Positions 6,329 through 12,171 of a DNA stretch of 13,744 nt are shown piece by piece. How positions within the stretch are numbered: position 1 is the first letter of the stretch; each line of letters opens with the position of its first letter. Origin of the DNA: an uncultured Methanofollis sp. (GTDB lineage Archaea; Halobacteriota; Methanomicrobia; Methanomicrobiales; Methanofollaceae); contig NZ_CALFSA010000003.1 of the NCBI RefSeq assembly GCF_937919355.1, positions 1 to 13,744 of the forward strand, read 5' to 3'. The notes beneath the pieces were generated by a model, which was not told where the DNA came from, did no database searches, and saw nothing but the letters and a program-made list of their open reading frames with translations. A program made the translations under genes and the position numbers.

Positions 6329-7453
6329 ATGATGGACAGGTCAACCTTCCACCCGGTTCTGATCGTGCTTGCCCTCCTTGCCGGAGCGCTTGCCATTGTC
6401 GTCGGCCTCTCCGGCGACCCGCAGGGCGACATCGGCCTCTTCTTCTCGACAGGGGCAGAAGCGGCACCGATCTTTCTGATCGCCCTCCTTGCCTTCCTCT
6501 CTCTCGACCGCCCCCGCATGCGCCCCGTCGTCGCGGCCCTTGCAGTCGTCTTCGTACTGGTTCTTGCGCTATTCTCCTGGTTTTTCTGCCTGGCGCCCTG
6601 GATGTCCATGATCGAGGTCGAAGAACCGCCGGTCGAGATGATCCTTGCCACTCTGGAGGGGATGCTCCTCTGCCTGATTACGGTCGGGGTCTGTCTGCTC
6701 GGCTTTTCGCGACGGGTCCGCCTCTTTCTTGCGCGGTATATCCCGATCGACCCCGACAACTTCGTCCACACCGTGGCCCTGGTGATGATCACCGCCCTCA
6801 TGATCATCCCGCCCGTCCCCCTCCTGGTCATCGGCCACCCCCCACTCGTCGATCTGATGGCAAACCCCGAGTTCGCCATTGCGTCGATGACCCCTGCAGA
6901 TGCGGCGAAGTCAGACGCATACGGTCTCTTCTGGACCATATTCGGCTCATTCATTGCTGTCGGCCTCTTTGTGAAGAGGTCTCTTCCTGAAACCCTGGAG
7001 CGCCTTGGCGTCGTGATGCCGACTCTCCGCTCGGTCGCCTTTGCCCTCGGCGTCGGTGCGGCTCTCGTACTTGTCTTCTCGGTCGTGGACAATGCGATCA
7101 TGGCGGTCTGGGAATATTTCGGCTGGTACGTCACCGATGCCGACTATACGGAGGCGCTCTTCGCCTCGTACCTCACCCCGGTTGCTGCCCTCGTTGCGGC
7201 GGTCGTCGCAGGCGTGGGGGAAGAAATTGCGATCCGCGGTGTCCTCCAGCCGCGCTTTGGCATTGCGATCTCGGTCCTCGTCTTCGCGGCCCTGCATGCG
7301 TACCAGTATGCGTGGGACGGTCTGCTCTCAGTCCTCCTTGCGGGCCTTGTCTTTGCGTACCTCAGGGTCAGGACGAACACGACCGTCTGCGCCATCACTC
7401 ATGCCACCTATGACTTCATCCTCTTCTCCCTGATCATTCTCGGGATCGGATAA
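6329..7453 (+). CDS. CPBP/CAAX-type intramembrane glutamic protease
   Basis: This 374-residue, very hydrophobic protein has about eight to ten membrane segments and the three motifs of the CPBP (ABI, Rce1-like) family in its C-terminal third: EEIAIRG (E298, E299, R303), FAALH (H323) and HATYD (H358, D362). These residues form the intramembrane active site of Rce1-type enzymes, so the protein is probably catalytically competent. The N-terminal 230 residues are extra membrane segments around a less hydrophobic loop (about 165-200), making it longer than a minimal CPBP domain. The start is MM at 6329; the second ATG at 6332 is equally possible. Substrates are unknown: family members process prenylated proteins, peptides or bacteriocin-like molecules, or regulate membrane proteins. 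It is a single gene with its own TATA box and terminator. Confidence 0.9.
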   Translation: MMDRSTFHPVLIVLALLAGALAIVVGLSGDPQGDIGLFFSTGAEAAPIFLIALLAFLSLDRPRMRPVVAALAVVFVLVLALFSWFFCLAPWMSMIEVEEPPVEMILATLEGMLLCLITVGVCLLGFSRRVRLFLARYIPIDPDNFVHTVALVMITALMIIPPVPLLVIGHPPLVDLMANPEFAIASMTPADAAKSDAYGLFWTIFGSFIAVGLFVKRSLPETLERLGVVMPTLRSVAFALGVGAALVLVFSVVDNAIMAVWEYFGWYVTDADYTEALFASYLTPVAALVAAVVAGVGEEIAIRGVLQPRFGIAISVLVFAALHAYQYAWDGLLSVLLAGLVFAYLRVRTNTTVCAITHATYDFILFSLIILGIG

Positions 7454-7471
7454 GTCCGATCTACTGGAAGA

Positions 7472-7486
7472 CCCATTTCTTTTTTG
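7472..7486 (+). terminator. Terminator after the CPBP protease gene
   Basis: CCCATTTCTTTTTTGG, some 20 nt after the stop codon, contains a TTT-C-TTTTTT tract on the plus strand, an archaeal-type terminator. Confidence 0.55.
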
Positions 7487-7543
7487 GATCTCTGGGGCGA
7501 ATCGAGGGCCGGAGAGGTATCTAAACTCCTCTGGTAATCGAAC

Positions 7544-7554
7544 ATCAAAAATGT
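7544..7554 (-). terminator. Possible terminator after msvR
   Basis: On the minus strand ACATTTTTGAT follows the msvR stop by about ten bases. The T5 run is short, so this is a modest call. Confidence 0.35.
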
Positions 7555-7562
7555 ATGATCCT

Positions 7563-8315
7563 TTATTCCCTGATCACGAACCGGCAGTAGGGGTCGCCCG
7601 CGGCATAACAATGTGTCTCTGTGACCTCCATCTCCCTCCCGAACTGTGCGGAGAAGATGGCGGTGAGGATACCGGTGTCGAAGGAACAGGCGGGTCTCCC
7701 GATCTTCGGGAGGTCGGCGCACTCGAAGCAGTCGTAGACGAAGATCTCGAAGGGCGCTGCGGGCCCGGCCTCGACCCTGCCAAGGCGGTGCTCTTCCCAG
7801 AAGCGGGCGACCTTGCCGAGAAACTCTCCTGTGTCCGGGGCAACGAGGGCTGGTGCCACCGCCTCACCAACCTTTCTCCCGGCCTCGAAGAGGACGGGGT
7901 CGAGGTTGACGCCGGTCTGCATGAGCATCGTCCTGAGGGTCCGGAACATCAGGCGGTAGAAGCCGAAGGGGTCACCCTCTGTCTCCTGGTACTCGGCGGC
8001 ATAACGCGCCAGTTCAGCGGGGATCTGGTCGGCGGCAGAGAGGGCGCCGAGGCGGTCGGCGGCGATGAAGAAGATCTTCCGTCGTGCGTCTGCAGGGTCA
8101 GGCCTCTCCCCCAGGATCCCCTCTTCCACCATATCCCTGAGGTGGACGGAGACCGTGGACTTCGCCCTCCCTGTCATCTCCACGATTGCGTCGAAGGGCA
8201 TCTCCCCGCCTGAGAGCATCTCCAGGATCGCCACCCTGACCGGACTTTTGACCGCGTGGACTCTCCCCCTGCTTGCGAAGAGTTCGATCTGTCCTCCTCT
8301 CCCTGTCGTGCCCAT
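7563..8315 (-). CDS. msvR: MsvR-type redox regulator: ArsR-like winged helix plus V4R domain
   Basis: This 250-residue DNA-binding protein has an N-terminal winged helix at about 20-85 (SPVRVAILEMLSGGEMPF, then TGRAKSTVSVHLRDMVEEG as recognition region, with a basic wing DARRKIFFI). A helical linker follows, then a C-terminal V4R domain at about 185-248 with five cysteines (196, 199, 210, 236, 244; YDCFEC, RPAC, THCY, PYCRF). This architecture is that of MsvR, the methanogen V4R regulator that represses its own gene and the F420H2 oxidase gene until its cysteines are oxidised (known for Methanothermobacter and Methanosarcina). Here it is divergent from that same oxidase gene, with matching operator half-sites in between. 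The ATG at 8315 lies about 29 nt from a TATA element, so it is near leaderless, and autoregulation is likely. Confidence 0.9.
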   Translation of the reverse strand: MGTTGRGGQIELFASRGRVHAVKSPVRVAILEMLSGGEMPFDAIVEMTGRAKSTVSVHLRDMVEEGILGERPDPADARRKIFFIAADRLGALSAADQIPAELARYAAEYQETEGDPFGFYRLMFRTLRTMLMQTGVNLDPVLFEAGRKVGEAVAPALVAPDTGEFLGKVARFWEEHRLGRVEAGPAAPFEIFVYDCFECADLPKIGRPACSFDTGILTAIFSAQFGREMEVTETHCYAAGDPYCRFVIRE

Positions 8316-8340
8316 CTCTCAGAGATGAGATCGGAAGAAT

Positions 8341-8348
8341 CATATATC
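8341..8348. promoter_or_regulatory. Shared self-complementary TATA element (CATATATC) between msvR and fpaA
   Basis: Read leftward as GATATATG with an upstream CAAAAG (BRE-like), it lies 29 nt from the msvR ATG at 8315. Read rightward as CATATATC with upstream GGAAGAAT, it would start fpaA transcription near 8370, inside the operator. It may serve one or both genes. An alternative rightward element, CGTATACC at 8356-8363, overlaps the operator. Confidence 0.5.
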
Positions 8349-8393
8349 TTTTGTTCGTATACCATAGAATGTTAGTAACATTACGAACAAAAG
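8348..8393. promoter_or_regulatory. MsvR-type operator: perfect 12-bp inverted repeat containing two boxes
   Basis: The arms CTTTTGTTCGTA (8348-8359) and TACGAACAAAAG (8382-8393) are exact reverse complements, 22 bp apart. Between them AATGTTA-G-TAACATT (8368-8382) is a second perfect dyad. Fitted to the MsvR box as I recall it, TTCGTA-N4-TACGAA, there are two neighbouring boxes. Box 1 is TTCGTATACCATAGAA (8354-8369, 9 of 12 matching). Box 2 is TTAGTAACATTACGAA (8372-8387, 11 of 12). Their centres are 18 bp apart. The region lies downstream of the presumed fpaA TATA box, where binding would block polymerase, and just upstream of the msvR BRE. Confidence 0.75.
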
Positions 8394-8397
8394 GTGA
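8392..8397 (+). promoter_or_regulatory. Ribosome binding site of fpaA (AGGTGA)
   Basis: AGGTGA stands six bases before the ATG at 8404 and fixes that start. Its first two bases are the end of the right arm of the operator. Confidence 0.8.
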
Positions 8398-8403
8398 GAA
8401 GAG

Positions 8404-9621
8404 ATGAAAGCGACAGAACTTGCGCAGGGCGTCTACTGGGTCGGCGCCATCGACTGGAACCTCCGGGACTACCACGGCTACACCCTGCCCGGGACGACCT
8501 ACAATGCCTACCTCGTCGTTGGCGAGGAGAAGACCGCCCTCATCGACACCTGTTACCCTGGCTTTGAGGACCAGGTGCTCGGGCGTGTGGCCTCGGTCAT
8601 AGACCCGAAAAAGATCGACGTGGTCATTGCAAACCACATTGAGGTGGACCACTCAGGCGGCCTGCCGAAGATCGCGAAGATGCTCCCCGGCGTCCCGATC
8701 TACTGCACCGAAGTCGCCGTGAAGGGCTTTGCCCGTCACTACGACACGAAGGACTGGAACCTGAAGGTGGTGAAGACAGGCGAGAAACTCGACCTCGGCA
8801 AAAAGACCCTGGTCTTCCTGGAAGCGCCGATGCTCCACTGGCCAGACTCGATGTTCACCTACCTCGCCGAAGAGAAGATCCTCTTCCCGAACGACGCCTT
8901 CGGCCAGCACGTCGCCTCCTCCAAACGTTTCGACGACGAACTGGGAAAGGACATCGCTCTCGCCCATGCGAAGAAGTTCTTCGCAAACCTGATCATCCCC
9001 CTCGCTCCGAAGGTGCTGAAGAAACTTGGAGAGGTCGGCGACCTCGGCATCGGGATCAGGATGATCGCTCCCTCGCACGGGATCATCTGGCGTTCCAATG
9101 CCGCCGATATTGTCACCTCCTATGTTGAGTGGTCAAAAGGCGTCTCGAAGGACAAGGTGACGATCGTCTATGACACCATGCATGGTTCGACCGACATGAT
9201 GGCGAAGGCCCTTGCCGACGGTGCGATGGACGGCGGCCTCGAAGTGAAGGTCTGCCTCCTCAAGGACGGGAGGTATGAAGGCTGCCACCGCTCTGACATC
9301 GTCGCCGAGATGCTCGACTCGAAGGCCATCCTTGTCGGTTCACCGACCCTTGAAGATGAGGTGCTCCCGACAGTCGCCGGGTTCCTCTCGTACCTCCGCG
9401 GCCTCAGGCCCGGCCGCCTGACGCAGAAGAAGGTCGGCTTTGCCTTTGGCTCGCACGGTGGCCATGGCGGGGCGGTTGAGCAGATCACCGGCGACATGAA
9501 GAAGGCTGGCATCGATGTGATCGATGGAGGCATCGAAGTCTACTTCAAGCCCGACGTCAGTGAGTGCGATGCATGCTACCGGGCCGGCCTTGCCCTTGCT
9601 GAACGGGTAAAAAAGATGTGA
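8404..9621 (+). CDS. fpaA: Coenzyme F420H2 oxidase (flavo-diiron protein, FpaA/FprA)
   Basis: This 405-residue cytosolic flavo-diiron protein reduces O2 to water with electrons from F420H2 and protects methanogens from oxygen. The N-terminal metallo-beta-lactamase-like domain (about 1-245) carries the di-iron ligands: H78, E80, D82 and H83 (HIEVDHSGG), H145 (LHWPDSM), D164 (NDAFGQH) and H225 (SHGIIW). The C-terminal flavodoxin domain (about 250-405) begins VTIVYDTMHGSTDMMA, the FMN phosphate loop, and has a glycine-rich GSHGGHGG segment near 349-356. There is no rubredoxin or flavin-reductase extension, as expected for enzymes fed directly by F420H2. It is divergent from the msvR-type regulator across a shared operator, so induction by oxidative stress is the likely control. 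The next gene has its own TATA box and is probably not in the same operon. Confidence 0.96.
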   Translation: MKATELAQGVYWVGAIDWNLRDYHGYTLPGTTYNAYLVVGEEKTALIDTCYPGFEDQVLGRVASVIDPKKIDVVIANHIEVDHSGGLPKIAKMLPGVPIYCTEVAVKGFARHYDTKDWNLKVVKTGEKLDLGKKTLVFLEAPMLHWPDSMFTYLAEEKILFPNDAFGQHVASSKRFDDELGKDIALAHAKKFFANLIIPLAPKVLKKLGEVGDLGIGIRMIAPSHGIIWRSNAADIVTSYVEWSKGVSKDKVTIVYDTMHGSTDMMAKALADGAMDGGLEVKVCLLKDGRYEGCHRSDIVAEMLDSKAILVGSPTLEDEVLPTVAGFLSYLRGLRPGRLTQKKVGFAFGSHGGHGGAVEQITGDMKKAGIDVIDGGIEVYFKPDVSECDACYRAGLALAERVKKM

Positions 9622-9654
9622 ATGCCGGAAAATCCTGCACGCACCTCACTTCAG

Positions 9655-9680
9655 GGCGGGAATATCCCCTCCCTCTTTTC
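9655..9680 (+). terminator. Possible terminator after fpaA
   Basis: A short GGG-AATAT-CCC stem is followed by the pyrimidine tract CTCCCTCTTTTCC. It lies between the fpaA stop and the TATA box of the next gene. Confidence 0.35.
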
Positions 9681-9687
9681 CACGTAG

Positions 9688-9697
9688 ACTTATATGG
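9688..9697 (+). promoter_or_regulatory. TATA box (ACTTATATGG) for the YjdF-like gene
   Basis: The element is centred about 30 nt upstream of the ATG at 9723, the same spacing as at three other promoters here. It supports a near-leaderless start at 9723 and excludes the in-frame GTG at 9618. Confidence 0.6.
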
Positions 9698-9722
9698 TCT
9701 GCATCCATACGGCCATCATCCC

Positions 9723-10346
9723 ATGGGGCGCCGGCTGAACTTTTCCGGGATCCTCCTTGCCTACGCCGTACAGGGACTTATCCTCCTCCAGGTGGGATAC
9801 AGCTTTGTCAAGGGCGATTATTTCCTGGGCATCGTAGGTTCATTCGCCTTTTTTCTCACCACTGTCCCGTACCTGGTCAAAAGGAGGTTCGACATCTCTC
9901 TCCCCTGGGAGGTGAACCTCCTCATCGCCCTCTCTCTCTTCCTCCATGTCGCCGGTCATGTCAGCGATTATTATGTCCTCTTTTCCCCGTACTACGACAA
10001 GATCGCGCATTTTGTCTCCTCGATCACCATCTCGGTCCTGGGCTTTGTCCTCGTCCTCCTCGTCGACCGCTACTCTGGCCTGCACCTCACAAGGCCGATG
10101 ATCATCTTCTTCATCGTCATCTTCACGATGGCCCTCGGCGCCTTCTGGGAGATCTATGAATACCTCTTCGACACCTTCCTCGGAACAAACCTCCAGCACG
10201 GTCTCGACGACACGATGACAGACCTGATCTTCGACCTCTTCGGGGCCGTCATCATCGCTGCAGTCGGTAACTTCTACCTGCGGAGACTGACGAAGGAGGA
10301 GATAGCATTGTTGTTCATGAATCCTGCCCCGGAAAAAAAGGTATAG
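9723..10346 (+). CDS. YjdF/DUF2238-like integral membrane protein
   Basis: This 207-residue protein has about six membrane helices and the conserved motifs of the DUF2238 (YjdF-like) family: YYDKIAHFVSSI in the loop or start of a middle helix, then GAFWEIYEYLFDTFLG and the acidic run LDDTMTDLIFDLFGA before the last helix. These aligned His, Asp and Glu residues in or near the membrane suggest a metal- or proton-handling site, but the family has no firm biochemical role. The start MGRRLNFSG at 9723 is chosen over a GTG overlapping the fpaA stop, because a TATA box lies in between and the extra 35 residues do not look like this family. The tail KEEIALLFMNPAPEKKV is cytosolic. Lying next to fpaA does not prove a shared role. 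Confidence 0.8.
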   Translation: MGRRLNFSGILLAYAVQGLILLQVGYSFVKGDYFLGIVGSFAFFLTTVPYLVKRRFDISLPWEVNLLIALSLFLHVAGHVSDYYVLFSPYYDKIAHFVSSITISVLGFVLVLLVDRYSGLHLTRPMIIFFIVIFTMALGAFWEIYEYLFDTFLGTNLQHGLDDTMTDLIFDLFGAVIIAAVGNFYLRRLTKEEIALLFMNPAPEKKV

Positions 10347-10357
10347 AGGCGTCCGGT

Positions 10358-10376
10358 GCGGGGTATCCCGCGTCTT
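10358..10376. terminator. Hairpin between convergent genes
   Basis: GCGGG-GTAT-CCCGC (10358-10371) is a perfect 5-bp stem followed on the plus strand by GTCTTT. It lies in the 30-bp gap between two converging genes and may act as a terminator, though the T run is weak. Confidence 0.35.
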
Positions 10377-11285
10377 TCAGAGAGTCGTGGTCGGACTGAT
10401 CAGGACGATCTCGGGGGGGGCATTGAACCGCAGGTCTGTCCTGAGGTTGGAGGTGCCGACGCCCCGGCTGATGTACACCGGCGCCCCTCCCTTCTGGAAG
10501 AGACCGGAGAGTTCGATGATGCCGCGGTCATTCAGGTCCTTGATGCCCGGGAGCATGACCTGCCCACCGTGGGTGTGGCCGGCAAGGATAATGTCGGCGT
10601 CCCAGTCTGCCCGGCACTCGGGTTCGTGGATCATGTAGACTGTGAAGGCGTCGCTGTTCCCCGGCACCATGGGGGGGTCGGCCATCCCGGCCCATCCGTC
10701 GTCCACTCCGACGATCCGGAGAGGGGTGCCGTTGATATCGAGGGTGACATATTCGTTTCTCAGCACCGTGACACCGTTCTTTTCGAGTTCTGCCTCAACT
10801 GTGTCGGCGAATGCGCTGTCGGCGGTTCCATCCCTGAGAGCACTCAGGTCGTAGTCTGTCACCGTCCTGGTGGTCCCCCCGACCGCTGCGACCCTCTGCA
10901 GTCCACTGAAGGCGTCTATCCCTGACCTGTAGTCATGGTTGCCGAGGACGGCATAGACAGGAGCGTCGATCTCCTGCCAGACCTGTTGCAGGGAGAGGTC
11001 GGGGTCCTCGTCATAGACGAAGTCCCCCCCGATGAGCACGACCGAGGGATGGAGGGCATTGATCTCCCGGATCATCTCTCTGGTATGGTCGATGGTCTCG
11101 GCCTTCAGGTGGGGGTCGGCGATGAAGACGACGCCTTCAGGGGCGCCGTCGAAAGTGAGTGTGGTAACAGAGGAACTCCCCCCTTCAATGGCCATATACC
11201 CGAGGGTCATGGGCGTGCAGACGAGGAGAGCGATAGCGATGAAAGCATATCTGGGGTTTTTCAGGTGAAGTCGTCCTATCCCCAT
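10377..11285 (-). CDS. Membrane-anchored metallophosphoesterase (YkuE/YaeI-like)
   Basis: This 302-residue calcineurin-like phosphoesterase has the full set of dimetal motifs: DPH (D57, H59), GGDF (D88), GNHD (N116, H117), IHEP (H220) and GHTHGG (H237, H239). A single hydrophobic helix at about 13-33 (YAFIAIALLVCTPMTLGYMAI), with no clear cleavage site, suggests an N-terminal anchor with the catalytic domain outside. YkuE-like relatives act at the cell envelope and YaeI-like relatives on phosphodiesters; the substrate here is unknown. The start is MGIGRLHLKN at 11285, because the TATA element at 11311-11318 lies about 29 nt upstream and overlaps or excludes the two earlier in-frame Met codons. 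It is a single gene, convergent with the YjdF-like gene. Confidence 0.93.
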   Translation of the reverse strand: MGIGRLHLKNPRYAFIAIALLVCTPMTLGYMAIEGGSSSVTTLTFDGAPEGVVFIADPHLKAETIDHTREMIREINALHPSVVLIGGDFVYDEDPDLSLQQVWQEIDAPVYAVLGNHDYRSGIDAFSGLQRVAAVGGTTRTVTDYDLSALRDGTADSAFADTVEAELEKNGVTVLRNEYVTLDINGTPLRIVGVDDGWAGMADPPMVPGNSDAFTVYMIHEPECRADWDADIILAGHTHGGQVMLPGIKDLNDRGIIELSGLFQKGGAPVYISRGVGTSNLRTDLRFNAPPEIVLISPTTTL

Positions 11286-11308
11286 GTACTTCCGATCTTG
11301 GACCCGGC

Positions 11309-11321
11309 GCATATATAGGGG
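11309..11321 (-). promoter_or_regulatory. TATA box (CTATATAT) for the metallophosphoesterase gene
   Basis: On the minus strand CCCCTATATATGCG is centred about 29 nt from the ATG at 11285. The leader would be about five bases or less. Confidence 0.6.
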
Positions 11322-11369
11322 ATTGTGTGGTGGCATGCCGGACGATCGTGACAGGGGCCTTTGGAAGGA

Positions 11370-11630
11370 ATGATTGCCGATGGACCTGTTCTAAACAATT
11401 TTTTCTATCTGTTGTTTTTTATTGTCTGTTTTTTCCTCGTCGGAGGCTTTGTATACGGGTACATCTCCCTGTACATGTGCACTCTTTTCCCGGAGCGCGG
11501 GGCTGATCGGTTCGCCGGGCAGTCAATAAAGATACTCTATTGCAGACTCATCCATTTCCCGTGTCCCTGGGATAAAAAGGTCCAGACTACGGGGTTTTGG
11601 CCTGCGGGACGACCGGGGACTCGATCGTGA
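11370..11630 (+). CDS. Doubtful small membrane ORF (86 aa) in a T-rich gap
   Basis: The gap between the metallophosphoesterase and the signalling operon (11286-11586, about 300 bp) holds the phosphoesterase promoter and this one plausible frame. From ATG 11370 it would encode one long hydrophobic segment (NNFFYLLFFIVCFFLVGG and on to YGYISLYMC), then a short, featureless tail. The T-rich stretch at 11398-11437 is unlike the rest of the window; on the plus strand it would also look like repeated terminators. There is no TATA box, the only purine-rich motif (GGAAGGA) abuts the ATG, and the last 44 bases overlap the opposite gene. It may be a remnant of a lost membrane protein gene. No family is recognised. 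Confidence 0.25.
   Translation: MIADGPVLNNFFYLLFFIVCFFLVGGFVYGYISLYMCTLFPERGADRFAGQSIKILYCRLIHFPCPWDKKVQTTGFWPAGRPGTRS
11571..11580 (-). terminator. Terminator of the signalling operon
   Basis: On the minus strand CCTTTTTATC lies about seven bases after the TAG stop of the last operon gene. Confidence 0.5.
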
Positions 11631-12171
11631 TCACCTCGCCGGAGAATGTGAGGAGGTGGTCGAGGAGAACAGGGCTGAGGCTGTTCTCGGCGGCGAGGAA
11701 GATGAGGGGTATTTCCATGATGCCGAGTTTCGCCGATGCAAAGTGAATGAACTTCGAAACGTCCTCGGAGGAGAGGTGGATGAGCATCGTGGTCACCGAG
11801 TCGATCAGATAACACGTACGTTCTTCCGGGTACGTCCTGAGCATCTCGGTCATTGCGATACTGAGGCTGGTCAGGTCACGCGGGTTGTTGACGAAGGTCG
11901 TGTTTTCGAGGGGTGACGGCTCAGTCCCGAGTGCGTACTTTGTGATTACGTCGATAAAAGAGACTCTGGATATATCGATGCCGTGGCGCGTATAGGCCTG
12001 CACGAGTATCTTGGAGGGCTGGCTGACGGTGATGACGACCGCCCTGAACCCCTGCCTCACGACCTCTTCGACTATGGCGATGTTTGCGTCCCTGAGGACT
12101 TTCGGGCTGGACAGGGCCAGATAGACCACCCCGTCTTCGAGACCTGACAGTGAGATGCTCATGAGCGTCAT
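11587..12171 (-). CDS. RecA/KaiC-like domain protein without a P-loop (DUF835/DUF7504-like)
   Basis: This 194-residue protein alternates beta strands and helices like a RecA/KaiC core: GVVYLALSSP (14-23), a helix, FRAVVITVS (42-50), and a Walker-B-like strand TCYLIDSVTTML (119-130) followed by an amphipathic helix and PLIFLAAEN. The N-terminus lacks the GxxxxGKT Walker A loop; the equivalent position after strand 1 reads SSPKVLRDAN. ATP hydrolysis is therefore unlikely. NNPRDLTSLSIAMTEML recalls archaeal DUF835 or DUF7504 proteins found beside PAS proteins and kinases, but I cannot confirm the exact family. ATG 12171 overlaps the PAS gene stop as ATGA; ATG 12162 is the alternative. It probably serves as a signalling or scaffold partner of the upstream genes. 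Confidence 0.7.
   Translation of the reverse strand: MTLMSISLSGLEDGVVYLALSSPKVLRDANIAIVEEVVRQGFRAVVITVSQPSKILVQAYTRHGIDISRVSFIDVITKYALGTEPSPLENTTFVNNPRDLTSLSIAMTEMLRTYPEERTCYLIDSVTTMLIHLSSEDVSKFIHFASAKLGIMEIPLIFLAAENSLSPVLLDHLLTFSGEVITIESPVVPQAKTP

Noticed and set aside
6250..7134. Long minus-strand frame of 294 codons opposite the CPBP protease
   Set aside because: It is Arg/Thr/Ser-rich, typical of an antisense frame in G+C-rich DNA, while the plus strand carries a clear membrane protease.
7551..8213. Plus-strand frame of 220 codons opposite msvR
   Set aside because: It is Gly/Glu/Asp-rich without domain features; the minus strand carries an HTH-V4R protein.
8404..9621. Reading the oxidase as a beta-lactamase-fold nuclease or hydrolase
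   Set aside because: The HxExDH di-iron motif and the fused flavodoxin domain identify a flavo-diiron oxidase.
9618..9722. GTG at 9618 overlapping the fpaA stop as start of the YjdF-like gene
   Set aside because: A TATA box at 9688-9697 lies within this stretch and fits the ATG at 9723; the extra residues do not look like the family.
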